Shown here one piece after another: positions 35,606 to 43,606 of a stretch of 64,000 nt of DNA; within the stretch, counting starts at the first letter, position 1, and each line of letters starts with the position of its first letter. The DNA lies in NCBI GenBank assembly GCA_963706905.1, contig CAVPNY010000017.1, forward strand, positions 1-64,000, in the 5' to 3' direction. A program made the translations under genes and the position numbers. The notes under the pieces were generated by a model that ran no database searches, was not told where the DNA came from, and saw nothing but the letters and a program-made list of their open reading frames with translations. This DNA comes from CAVPNY01 sp963706905 (GTDB lineage: Bacteria > Chloroflexota > Anaerolineae > Anaerolineales > UBA4823).

Positions 35606-36647
35606 TTTAACAACCGAATCACGCTCGAATTTACAGGTCAACCTGATTGGGTTGGAGAAATCGGACTATCGCGGGAATGCAACTACGTTGTGCCAGGGTT
35701 GCGGGCACAACTCGATTTCCAGCCAGATTATCACTGCCTGTTATGAGCTGGACATTCAACCAGAAAACTTGATCAAATTTAGCGGAATTGGCTGTTCCAG
35801 CAAAAGCCCGGCTTATTTCCTGGGTCGTTCTTTTGGATTCAATGGACTCCACGGGCGCATGCCCTCCCTGGCAACCGGGAGTATGTTTGGCGATCACACC
35901 ATGCTGGCGATTGGGGTGAGCGGCGACGGCGATACGGCCTCGATCGGGATGGGGCAGTTCAAGCATGTCATGCGGCGCAATTTGCCCATGGTCTATATCG
36001 TTGAAAATAATGGGGTCTATGGGCTGACCAAAGGCCAGTTCTCGGCCACTGCCGAATCCGGCCTGACCTTAAAAGGGTATGGCACCAATCCATATATGCC
36101 GATCGACCTGGCCTGGGAAGCGCTGGTGGGCAACGCCACTTTTGTGGCGCGCTCCTTCGCCGGTGATCCTAAGCAAGTCAAGGAGCTGATCAAAGCTGCG
36201 CTGAGCCATCGCGGCATTGCGGTTCTCGATATCATCAGCCCGTGTGTTACGTTCAACAACACAGACACCTCAATGCACTCTTATGCCTGGGGAAAAGAGC
36301 ACGAGGTGGCTTTGCATGAGCTGTCCTTTGTGCCGGAACGCGAAGATATCCTGGTAGATTACGAAGAAGGCGACATGATCGATGTCACCATGCACGATGG
36401 CTCAACCGTCGTGCTGAAGAAACTTGAACACGATTACGATCCAACCAATCGCAGCCATGCTCTGTCGATCCTCGAAGAAGCCAACGCCAAGAACTGGCTG
36501 CTGACCGGTCTGATCTACATTGACACCGAGGCGCCTTGCTTGCTGGATATCTTTAACTTGACGGATACCGCTTTGAACCGCCTGAAAGAGCACCAGATTC
36601 GCCCATCGCGTGAATCTATTGATAAAGTCAACGCCATGATGTTCTAG
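35598..36647 (+). CDS. korB: 2-oxoacid:ferredoxin oxidoreductase, beta subunit
   Basis: A 349-residue ThDP-binding subunit. The ThDP/Mg motif is GDGDTASIGMGQFKH with IVENNGVYGLTKGQ. Cysteines in CQGCGHNS and GIGCSSK, plus Cys in ISPCVTFNN, match the [4Fe-4S] ligands of KorB/PorB. It overlaps korA by 8 bp, so the two are coupled. The exact 2-oxoacid cannot be read from sequence; 2-oxoglutarate is most likely because the gamma-alpha fusion is of the KorA type. Confidence 0.93.
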   Translation: MADLTTESRSNLQVNLIGLEKSDYRGNATTLCQGCGHNSISSQIITACYELDIQPENLIKFSGIGCSSKSPAYFLGRSFGFNGLHGRMPSLATGSMFGDHTMLAIGVSGDGDTASIGMGQFKHVMRRNLPMVYIVENNGVYGLTKGQFSATAESGLTLKGYGTNPYMPIDLAWEALVGNATFVARSFAGDPKQVKELIKAALSHRGIAVLDIISPCVTFNNTDTSMHSYAWGKEHEVALHELSFVPEREDILVDYEEGDMIDVTMHDGSTVVLKKLEHDYDPTNRSHALSILEEANAKNWLLTGLIYIDTEAPCLLDIFNLTDTALNRLKEHQIRPSRESIDKVNAMMF

Positions 36648-36689
36648 TTGGCCGGAATGCCCTCGCCCGGTCGCTGAGAACATCACCGA

Positions 36690-36727
36690 GACACCAGGCC
36701 GTGGTCATGGCCTGGTGTCTTTTATTT
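36690..36727 (+). terminator. korAB terminator
   Basis: GACACCAGGCC (36690-36700) and GGCCTGGTGTC (36709-36719) form an 11-bp GC-rich stem with an 8-nt loop, followed by TTTTATTT. It is a classic rho-independent terminator 42 bp after korB. Confidence 0.9.
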
Positions 36728-36990
36728 CTGACTCGACTGCCTGACTTCTATCGAATTTAGATAACGGCATCCCCAAACCGCGTTCACCATTTGGGGCAGG
36801 ATGCTGCCAGCTTCGCCGCTAGGGATAAAGGCAGCTTGTTTACTCAGAGGGGTTTGTTCGGGGTTGACTTCAATGACAATGGCTCCGTGGCGCAGCGCCA
36901 GGAAAGCCAGCGAGGCAGCTGGCTCAACCAGGGTAGAAGTTCCAACAGAAAGAAAGACATTACAGGCGCTGGCCTCGATTGGGGTGAGCC
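36722..36990 (-). pseudogene. C-terminal remnant of a Sir2 NAD-dependent deacylase
   Basis: About 88 codons match the sirtuin C-terminus: ACNVFLSVGTSTLVEPAASL, the NAD-binding VIEVNPEQTPLS, and GEAGSILPQMV. The catalytic His, zinc-binding cysteines and N-terminal Rossmann half are absent, and the sequence before LTPIEA is unrelated. This is a 5'-deleted remnant between korB and the MBL gene. Confidence 0.8.
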
Positions 36991-37039
36991 GCCGACACCT
37001 TCGACCTGCGCCAGGCATACCATTCCCATTTTTGGGGTC

Positions 37040-37957
37040 TCAGGTACTGGCGCGATACTTCTGCCAGTAGCGTAGAATTCCCTGAGATGTCATCCAGGAG
37101 GGGCAAACTGTTTCATAGATATCCAGGATGGCAGGCTCAACGCCGGCGTACATCGAGCGCAAACGGTTCCAGGCCAGGAAGTGCTGGTTGACTTCATCCG
37201 GGGATAATTGGTCCAGGGGGGTGGTCCGGATCCATTGGTCTATCTCATCCAGGGCAGTTTCGACCGCAGCCAGGTGCCAATCGGGGTCAGGAAACAGGCC
37301 GAAATGCGTCGGAGCGAGGTAGTTGAAGGATTCATTTTTCAATTTTTCCAGACTCTGGCGCCAGCTTTCCAGGTTAAATTCCGGTGGAACCATCGGTAAG
37401 CGAACGTGCGAGACACCGCTCATACGGATGCCGCAAATATCGCCGCAAAAGCACACATCTTCGAAGAGGTAGGCGAAGTGGTGATAGGCGTGTCCGGGGG
37501 TATCCACCGCTCGGAAGCGCAAATCTTCAATCTCAATCACTTTGCCATCTTCGACCACCTGGAGGCGGTCGGGCGGGACTGGCAAGAATTCTCCCCACAG
37601 GGGTTCCATCAGGTCGCCGTAGATCCGCCCGGCGCTGGAGAGTAGTTTTTCTGGGCTGATCAGATGAGGCGCGCCAACGGGATGGACGTGAATACAGGCG
37701 CCAGAGAGCGCCAGCCGCCCCGCAGCGCCCGCATGATCCAGATGGATGTGGGTTAGCAGGACATCGGTGATGTCTGTGAGGGCATAGCCATGCACCCGGA
37801 GGGCTTGCTCCAGGCGCGGGAAGGTTGTGCCGGTGCCGCATTCGACCAGGACTGCGCCGTTCCGGTGGGGGACCAGGTACGCTGCAATCGCGCCTGGAAA
37901 ACCCTGGAAGTTCAAATCAATTGTGCGAATAGTTTTACTCAAATCAGAGGCAGTCAT
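37040..37957 (-). CDS. MBL-fold metallo-hydrolase
   Basis: A 305-residue metallo-beta-lactamase-fold hydrolase. The zinc motif THIHLDHAG (HxHxDH) is near residue 70. Further metal ligands are in DTPGHAYHHFAY and CFCGDICG, and a late APTHFGL supplies the final His. It resembles glyoxalase II-like or quorum-quenching-like hydrolases, but the substrate is not clear. It is divergent from the ComX-like gene across a 408-bp spacer. It starts with a standard ATG. Confidence 0.85.
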   Translation of the reverse strand: MTASDLSKTIRTIDLNFQGFPGAIAAYLVPHRNGAVLVECGTGTTFPRLEQALRVHGYALTDITDVLLTHIHLDHAGAAGRLALSGACIHVHPVGAPHLISPEKLLSSAGRIYGDLMEPLWGEFLPVPPDRLQVVEDGKVIEIEDLRFRAVDTPGHAYHHFAYLFEDVCFCGDICGIRMSGVSHVRLPMVPPEFNLESWRQSLEKLKNESFNYLAPTHFGLFPDPDWHLAAVETALDEIDQWIRTTPLDQLSPDEVNQHFLAWNRLRSMYAGVEPAILDIYETVCPSWMTSQGILRYWQKYRAST

Positions 37958-38365
37958 AAAGTTTCTTTTTTTAGTGAAATGGTGGCTGGTGAAGTATACA
38001 ACGATTTGGCATCTGGCGGGAAGGTGCCCTGCCTGGGATGAGATAAACCAGTTGATCTGCAGCAGAATGCGCCTGATTGAGGCATAATTTAAATGTCATA
38101 AATTCTAGTGTGACATTTGTCACTATACATTGCAATAAATTTATGTTACCTTTCACTTAATGTCTGACAGTTTTGTAAGTCTGACGAATTTGTAAGTTAT
38201 TATCCTCACCCCCGGTCTCTATATCGCCTTCAGGAGGTGCTGTCAACTCAATAATCAACTCAAAAATAATCACACACAGCGTCAGCAACGAAAAGCACGA
38301 TCCTCTCTGGTTGGTAAAATCCGGAGAGAAAATAAAAATCCATAGACGTTTGGAGGAGGTTTCGT
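37958..38365. promoter_or_regulatory. Divergent control region before the ComX-like gene
   Basis: No gene is seen in these 408 bp, which are AT-rich. Two notable patterns are present. The palindrome GTGAC-ATTT-GTCAC lies at 38110-38123. Two direct repeats of GTCTGAC followed by TTTGTAAG start at 38162 and 38179, 17 bp apart. The second type resembles tandem sites for a response regulator or other helix-turn-helix factor. GGAGGAGG just before 38366 is the ribosome site of the peptide gene. Confidence 0.5.
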
Positions 38366-38572
38366 ATGGCACTCGCACAGGTCGTTTACCGAATTTCCAC
38401 CGACGCAGACTTTGCCGCACTCATGCGCACGGATCCTGAAGGCACATTAGAGGAGCGGGGGTGGCGGCTCAGTAAAGAAGAATTGTCCTTCTTAGTGGCG
38501 GGTCTGTTTCGGAAGTCGCAGAGCGACGATCTGGTCAGCCTGAAAGTGGCGAAAGCCCTTCGCTGGTGGTAA
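38366..38572 (+). CDS. Small leader-type peptide, ComX-like pheromone precursor candidate
   Basis: A 68-residue peptide with a strong SD (GGAGGAGG). The N-terminal two-thirds has the pattern VVYRISTDADFAALM, then TDPEGTLEERGW and LSKEELSFLV, like ComX leaders (DLINYFLNYPEALKKL then FDVQETETII) and also like Nif11-type RiPP leaders. The C-terminus is KVAKALRWW, ending in two tryptophans; ComX pheromones carry their isoprenylated Trp close to the C-terminus. The next gene, 14 bp away, is a ComQ-like isoprenyl synthase. The pheromone role is inferred from these features and gene order. An alternative is a RiPP precursor of another class. Confidence 0.6.
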   Translation: MALAQVVYRISTDADFAALMRTDPEGTLEERGWRLSKEELSFLVAGLFRKSQSDDLVSLKVAKALRWW

Positions 38573-38586
38573 CCTGCTGATCACGT

Positions 38587-39573
38587 TTGAACCAACTCTC
38601 GACTGAAGCTCTATATCGGCAAATTGATTTATTTTGGCAAGAAACTGCTGCATGGCCTGAATTTCAGCAGGCCATGCAGCAAGTATTTTCATTTAATAAA
38701 CTGTCACAAGATCCAACCCAGGATCCAGCCCGTTGGGCCTTATTACCCGGTTTATGCAGTCAGGCTGCCGGGGGTGATCCGCGCCGGGCGGACGACCTGG
38801 CGATAGCCTGGTTTCTGTTTTATTCCGCGGCCCATCTTTTCGACCAGGTCGAAGACCAGGATCCTATTGAAGACGGCGCCCCGGCGTGGACGCCAGGTGT
38901 CTCAGTTAACCTGTCGACCGGGATGCTGTTTGCTGCGTCTTTGGCGCTGAACCGCATGCACCAGGCGGAGCGTAACCGGGGGATAGCCGCTCAAATTACC
39001 AATGATTTTTACCGCAGCCTGCTGACCATGTGCAACGGTCAGCATCTGGATCTGGTGACTCCGCAACCAAGCCTGGAGCAGTGGATGCAAATAGCCGGTG
39101 CAAAGTCCGGCGCGTTCTTCCGGCTGGCCTGCCGCGCGGGGGCCACTGTGGCCACAGATCAGCCAGCAATTGTTGATGCGTTCGGCGAATATGGCTTCCG
39201 CCTGGGGTTACTGCTGCAGATTCTGGATGACCTCGGTGATTTCCACACGCTGACGAGCTCTGGAGAGTCAATCCTTTCACCGGATGCCGGACGGTCGTTG
39301 GCGGTAGCCTACGCAAGGGATGTTCTACCCCCCGATCAGCAGGTGGTTCTGATGGAAATGATTGCCAGCGCTTCTGCGAACGCTAAGGCTACACAAAAGG
39401 TAATCGAACTTCTCACTGAGAGCGGGGCTGACTTATACCTGGATATTGAAATCGAACGCCAGCGCGAGCTTGGCCTGCAAGCCCTCCTGACCACAAACCC
39501 ACAGCCACCCGTCGGGAATATCTTATTGAGTTTGCTCACCGATCTGGGAAAGGATTCATTCTCCGCCGAATAG
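38587..39573 (+). CDS. ComQ-like isoprenyl diphosphate synthase / peptide isoprenyltransferase
   Basis: A 328-residue all-alpha trans-isoprenyl synthase. The first Asp-rich motif is FDQVEDQD (about 84-92), aligning with ComQ MDDLEDED. As in ComQ, the RRG that follows in ordinary farnesyl synthases is absent. GQHLDLVT and KSGAFFRLACRAGA match ComQ GQHDDIT and KCGSLIALANVAG. The second Asp-rich motif LDDLGD (about 213) is intact, whereas Bacillus ComQ has lost it. The start is TTG with no clear SD, suggesting coupling to the peptide gene 14 bp upstream. It could also make a free prenyl diphosphate; the linked peptide favours peptide modification. Confidence 0.7.
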   Translation: MNQLSTEALYRQIDLFWQETAAWPEFQQAMQQVFSFNKLSQDPTQDPARWALLPGLCSQAAGGDPRRADDLAIAWFLFYSAAHLFDQVEDQDPIEDGAPAWTPGVSVNLSTGMLFAASLALNRMHQAERNRGIAAQITNDFYRSLLTMCNGQHLDLVTPQPSLEQWMQIAGAKSGAFFRLACRAGATVATDQPAIVDAFGEYGFRLGLLLQILDDLGDFHTLTSSGESILSPDAGRSLAVAYARDVLPPDQQVVLMEMIASASANAKATQKVIELLTESGADLYLDIEIERQRELGLQALLTTNPQPPVGNILLSLLTDLGKDSFSAE

Positions 39574-39652
39574 TTTCCTGCTGGTAACCGTTATTTTCTC
39601 CTGTCCGTGTCTCTCACTCTGAACTGATCCGTAATATAGAGGGAGAGTTTTC

Positions 39653-39664
39653 GTTATTAATAAC
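39653..39664. promoter_or_regulatory. Perfect palindrome in the comQ-comP spacer
   Basis: GTTATTAATAAC is a perfect 12-bp palindrome about 90 bp before the kinase start. It may be an operator; there is no direct evidence. Confidence 0.35.
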
Positions 39665-39754
39665 AGAAGTGTATGCTTCAGGGCTGCATAAGCCAGCCTG
39701 TTGGAGACCTATGCTACAATACGAATTGGTGTTTATCGGTGGAGGGTTTTGTAT

Positions 39755-42613
39755 TTGATCGTCTCACGACGTTCGTGGAGTAGTTTTCCTTTCTTTCTAG
39801 CGCTCCTGGTTTTGATCGTTATCGGCTGGAGCGCTATGCAAGCATTTTCTTACCCCCACGACGGTATTGTCTATCTCACTCAAACCGGTGTAATCACCGA
39901 GCTTGACGAGCAAGGTGTAAAAAACGGATTCCATACGAAGGATATGATCAAATCAGTGAATGGGGAACCATTCGTGGAGGTGATCCCTTTTTATGCTCAA
40001 ATGGACCCTGGTGATGAAGTCGTAGTCACTGTGGAACGAGGAGGGGGGACAAAAGACTTAGAATTCCAATTAGCATCTCCTCCTTGGAATATTATCCTCG
40101 AAGGATTGGTGTCTCTGTTTGTTGCATTGATTTTTTGGGCGATTGGAGTTGGCGTTCTTGCATTCAAGCCAAGTGATGCAGCCTCCAACCTGTTTTTTGT
40201 ATTTTGCCAGCTCTCCTCGCTCTTACTTGCCACTGGATTGGCATCCGCAGCCGGCTCTGAGCCAAGCTCAAATATCTTCAATTTCCTGATCTGGTTGATT
40301 GGTCCAATTACGGTCCATTTTCATCTCTATTTTCCCCAAAGCACTCGTTTTCGCGGCCGGACTGCTTTAATCAGTTTCTTGTATGGCATTGCCATGCTGG
40401 GTGGGTTGCCTTACTTGATATGGGGGACAAAGCGGGTGGATGCCAGCCAATGGGGCGATCAACTCGCTAAATCTGGTCTCTTGTTTTTGGCGGTCAACTT
40501 GCTGATCGCAGTCGTGCTTCTCTTCCATGCATACCGCTATGCAGGTTCGCCGGGGGTGCGCGGGAAAATTCGCATTGTTTTACTTGGCGGTGCGATGAGC
40601 CTGCTACCGGTGGTCATGCTAACCATTCTGCCAGATGCTCTGCAGGAACAACCCCTTGTTCCTTATTCGTATTCCTTCCTGTTCCTCAGCATTTTGCCGC
40701 TGACGTATGGGTATGCCATCATCCGCCACCGGTTAATTGAGATCGACCGGCATATCAATCGAGGCGCACGTATCTTCATCATCTTTTCAATTTTAGGCGG
40801 GATCTATGCCATCCTTTACACCGTCCTGCCCAAGGTGGTGCCCCAAGATCTGGCTACGGAAGCGCTGATCAACACCTTGCTGGTATTGATCCTGGCTGGA
40901 ATCTTCTCTCCGCTTTACAGGCAAGTACAGCGCATTGTCGATACGGCCTTCTATGGCGGCTGGTATGACTATCGCTCAGCAGTAACCCAGATCACCCAGG
41001 GATTGGAGCAGATCACCGACCTGCCAGAGCTGGCAAAGATCATCAGCAACCGTCTGGTGAAGACCCTGCAACTGGAAGACTCCATAATTTTCTTGCGCGA
41101 CCTGGAGGGCGACTTTTCTGTGATCGAGGTCGCCCCCACTCCCAAGGCGGGGGAAAGCAGCCGGATGGATTTCGCAGCTTTGCCCAAGAACAGCCTGACT
41201 TACCTGCTCAATATCGGCGCGATGGGGCGAAATACCTTGCGGCAGGCATTGGCCGAGGCAAAGCTCTCCCCAGAAGAGCTGCGATTGCTTAACAGCGAGC
41301 AGGTCTACTTGTGGGTGCCGGTGATCGGTCATGGGCAAGTGCTGGGATTGCTGGCCCTGGGCGCCAAGCTGGGCGGGGATATCTTCAGCGGCGAGGATAT
41401 GGATATCTTGCGCGTTGTCGCCCAGCAGATGGCGCCTTTGATCGAGAATATCCATCTGGTCACCCGGCTGCGCCAGTACGCCGCCGGCCTGGAGCAGCGC
41501 GTTGAAGAGCGCACTGCGGAATTGCATGCTTCCAAAGAGCGCGTTGAGGCGGTTCTCTCCAGCGTCGGCGACGGTGTCTTTGTCACTGACTTGAATGGGA
41601 AAATCCTAACTGTAAACCGGGCTTTTGAGGACCAATCTGGATATTCTGGCAACGAGATTATAGGCCAGCAGATGTTTAACCTGGTCAACAGCCACGAAGA
41701 CCAGGAGAGAGAAGCGGAAATCCGCTCTGCGCTTGAGAGCCAGTTCAACTGGAGCGGGGAGCTGATGGCTGAGCGAAAAGGCGGGCGCCCGTATGACGTC
41801 CAACTGACCATCGCGCCCGTCCGCAACCAGGATGGCGAGATCATGGGCTATGTGGGCAGCCAGCGGGATATCACGCAATCCAAAGAGTTAGAGCGCTTGA
41901 AAGATCAATTCATCCTGGAAGTCTCGCATGAATTGCGCACCCCGGTTACCAATATGGGGCTGTATGCAGAGCTGCTCGAGCGGGGCAAGCCGGAGAGGAA
42001 GGTCGAGTACCTGGCGATTTTGAGATCGGAGATTAACCAGTTGATGCGCATGATCGAGGATATTCTCGACCTGTCCCGGCTGGAGGTGGGCAAGTATAAG
42101 AAAGCCACATTCAGTATGGTCGATGTCAATTTGTTGGCGGAGCAGGTGGTTGCCGCGCATGTCCCACTGGCCCAGGAATCCGGACTGGATTTGGTGTTCA
42201 TCCCCGGCGAGGATCTGCCCCGCATCAGTGGAGAACAAAATCAACTGGCGCGGGTGTTAACCAATTTAATTTCGAACGCCATCCGCTATACACCGGCTGG
42301 CAGTGTGCAGGTGATCACCTACACCGACCCTAGAGGACTGTGCGTGGAGATAAAAGACACCGGGATCGGGATCGATCCAGAAGATCTGCCACATTTGTAT
42401 GAGCGTTTTTACCGTGGAAAAGCGGTCAGTCAGTCCAAGATCATCGGATCGGGACTTGGACTGGCGATTGTCAAGGAAATCGTAGAGCTGCACGATGGGC
42501 AAATCCAATGCGAAAGCGCGGTCGGCAAGGGTACTACATTTCGGGTATGGTTGCCCGCCCCGCAAGTAGAGGTGCTGAGTGGCTGGGGAATGGATATTAT
42601 TAGTCGAAGATAA
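39755..42613 (+). CDS. ComP-like membrane sensor histidine kinase (PDZ, 7-8 TM, GAF, PAS, HisKA)
   Basis: A 952-residue kinase. The first membrane helix (about 8-30) is followed by an extracytoplasmic PDZ-like domain (about 35-105, GVKNGFHTKDMIKSVNGEPF). A bundle of seven or so helices (about 115-360) comes next, then GAF (about 405-568), PAS (about 595-710), HisKA with VSHELRTP (His near 724) and HATPase with NLISNAIRYT, DTGIGI and GSGLGLAI. TM-PDZ-TM bundle is the ComP input layout, though ComP has a HisKA_3 core. TTG 39755 is chosen because GGAGGG lies 8 nt before it; upstream in-frame TTGs exist. The stop overlaps the response regulator by 35 bp. Confidence 0.85.
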   Translation: MIVSRRSWSSFPFFLALLVLIVIGWSAMQAFSYPHDGIVYLTQTGVITELDEQGVKNGFHTKDMIKSVNGEPFVEVIPFYAQMDPGDEVVVTVERGGGTKDLEFQLASPPWNIILEGLVSLFVALIFWAIGVGVLAFKPSDAASNLFFVFCQLSSLLLATGLASAAGSEPSSNIFNFLIWLIGPITVHFHLYFPQSTRFRGRTALISFLYGIAMLGGLPYLIWGTKRVDASQWGDQLAKSGLLFLAVNLLIAVVLLFHAYRYAGSPGVRGKIRIVLLGGAMSLLPVVMLTILPDALQEQPLVPYSYSFLFLSILPLTYGYAIIRHRLIEIDRHINRGARIFIIFSILGGIYAILYTVLPKVVPQDLATEALINTLLVLILAGIFSPLYRQVQRIVDTAFYGGWYDYRSAVTQITQGLEQITDLPELAKIISNRLVKTLQLEDSIIFLRDLEGDFSVIEVAPTPKAGESSRMDFAALPKNSLTYLLNIGAMGRNTLRQALAEAKLSPEELRLLNSEQVYLWVPVIGHGQVLGLLALGAKLGGDIFSGEDMDILRVVAQQMAPLIENIHLVTRLRQYAAGLEQRVEERTAELHASKERVEAVLSSVGDGVFVTDLNGKILTVNRAFEDQSGYSGNEIIGQQMFNLVNSHEDQEREAEIRSALESQFNWSGELMAERKGGRPYDVQLTIAPVRNQDGEIMGYVGSQRDITQSKELERLKDQFILEVSHELRTPVTNMGLYAELLERGKPERKVEYLAILRSEINQLMRMIEDILDLSRLEVGKYKKATFSMVDVNLLAEQVVAAHVPLAQESGLDLVFIPGEDLPRISGEQNQLARVLTNLISNAIRYTPAGSVQVITYTDPRGLCVEIKDTGIGIDPEDLPHLYERFYRGKAVSQSKIIGSGLGLAIVKEIVELHDGQIQCESAVGKGTTFRVWLPAPQVEVLSGWGMDIISRR

Positions 42614-43571
42614 TGATGTCCTGCGGGAGGGTCTGAAATCGATCCTGGAGCAGGAAGGCTATCAAGCCATGGCAGCCGGAGATGGGAAAGAGGCGCTGGC
42701 GAAGATGGAAAAGACAACTCCCGATCTGGTTCTGTCAGATATTATCATGCCAGAACTGGATGGCTACGGCTTGTTTGAAGTAGTTCGTTCCCGAGCAGAG
42801 TGGGTATCGATCCCCTTTATTTTCCTCACCGCCAGGAGGGAGCGCCAGTACGTGCTGGCGGGCAAACGCTTGGGGGCGGATGATTATCTGCTCAAGCCAG
42901 TCTCACCGGATGATCTGCTGACTGCCATCCGATCGCGGTTAGGGCGCAGCCAGCAATTGCTGCTGGCTCAGATTCAAGAATCCTATGAAACCAGCCTGAT
43001 CATGCTGGCCAATGCCATCGAAGTACGCGACCCTTACACCCGCGGGCATGTCGAACGGGTGATGAACTATGCCCTCTCTATTGCAGAGGAATTGGATTGG
43101 ACACCGACGAACCTGAACCACCTGCGGTTCGGCAGCATCTTGCATGATATTGGAAAAATTCACATCTCTGAAAATATTTTAGGAAAGAAAGGGCCGTTAT
43201 CCCAGGAGGAATGGGCTGAGATACTGAAACACCCTGAGAATGGGGCTGAGCTGCTCAAGCCGATTCACTATTTGCAGCATGCTATCCCGACCATCCTTTA
43301 CCATCACGAGCGCTGGAACGGGAGCGGTTACCCTTTTGGGTTGAAAGAGATGGCCATCCCGCTGGCTGCCCGGATTGTCGCGATTGCGGATTCGTTCGAC
43401 GCGATGACGACCATGCGCCCGTACCGGGAGGTGATGACGCCAGAGATGGCTCACCAGGAAATTCAAGATAAGGCCGGGATCTTGTATGACCCGGCAATCG
43501 TGAAAGCCTTTCAGCGCGCCTGGAGGTCAAATAAGGTCATGGAGATATTCGAGGCTTTCCCAGAAGGGTAG
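42579..43571 (+). CDS. Response regulator with HD-GYP c-di-GMP phosphodiesterase output
   Basis: A 330-residue protein. A receiver domain (1-125) has the phospho-acceptor in DLVLSDIIMPELDG and the switch Lys in LLKPVSP. A HD-GYP domain (about 140-320) shows HDIGKIHISENIL, HHERWNGSGYPFGL and ADSFDAMTTMRPYR, the full catalytic set for degrading cyclic di-GMP. The GTG start lies inside the kinase gene, so the two are translationally coupled and almost certainly a cognate pair. Signal output would be a change in c-di-GMP rather than direct gene control. Confidence 0.93.
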   Translation: MAGEWILLVEDNDVLREGLKSILEQEGYQAMAAGDGKEALAKMEKTTPDLVLSDIIMPELDGYGLFEVVRSRAEWVSIPFIFLTARRERQYVLAGKRLGADDYLLKPVSPDDLLTAIRSRLGRSQQLLLAQIQESYETSLIMLANAIEVRDPYTRGHVERVMNYALSIAEELDWTPTNLNHLRFGSILHDIGKIHISENILGKKGPLSQEEWAEILKHPENGAELLKPIHYLQHAIPTILYHHERWNGSGYPFGLKEMAIPLAARIVAIADSFDAMTTMRPYREVMTPEMAHQEIQDKAGILYDPAIVKAFQRAWRSNKVMEIFEAFPEG

Positions 43572-43606
43572 AAGTATGGTAAAAGTAGGGGGAAAGGAAT
43601 GGCTCC

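Noticed and set aside
38366..38572. Nif11/nitrile-hydratase-leader RiPP precursor as the only reading
   Set aside because: The leader could fit, but no cyclase, dehydratase or radical SAM gene is near, and the ComQ-like synthase and ComP-like kinase fit a ComX role better. Kept as an alternative.
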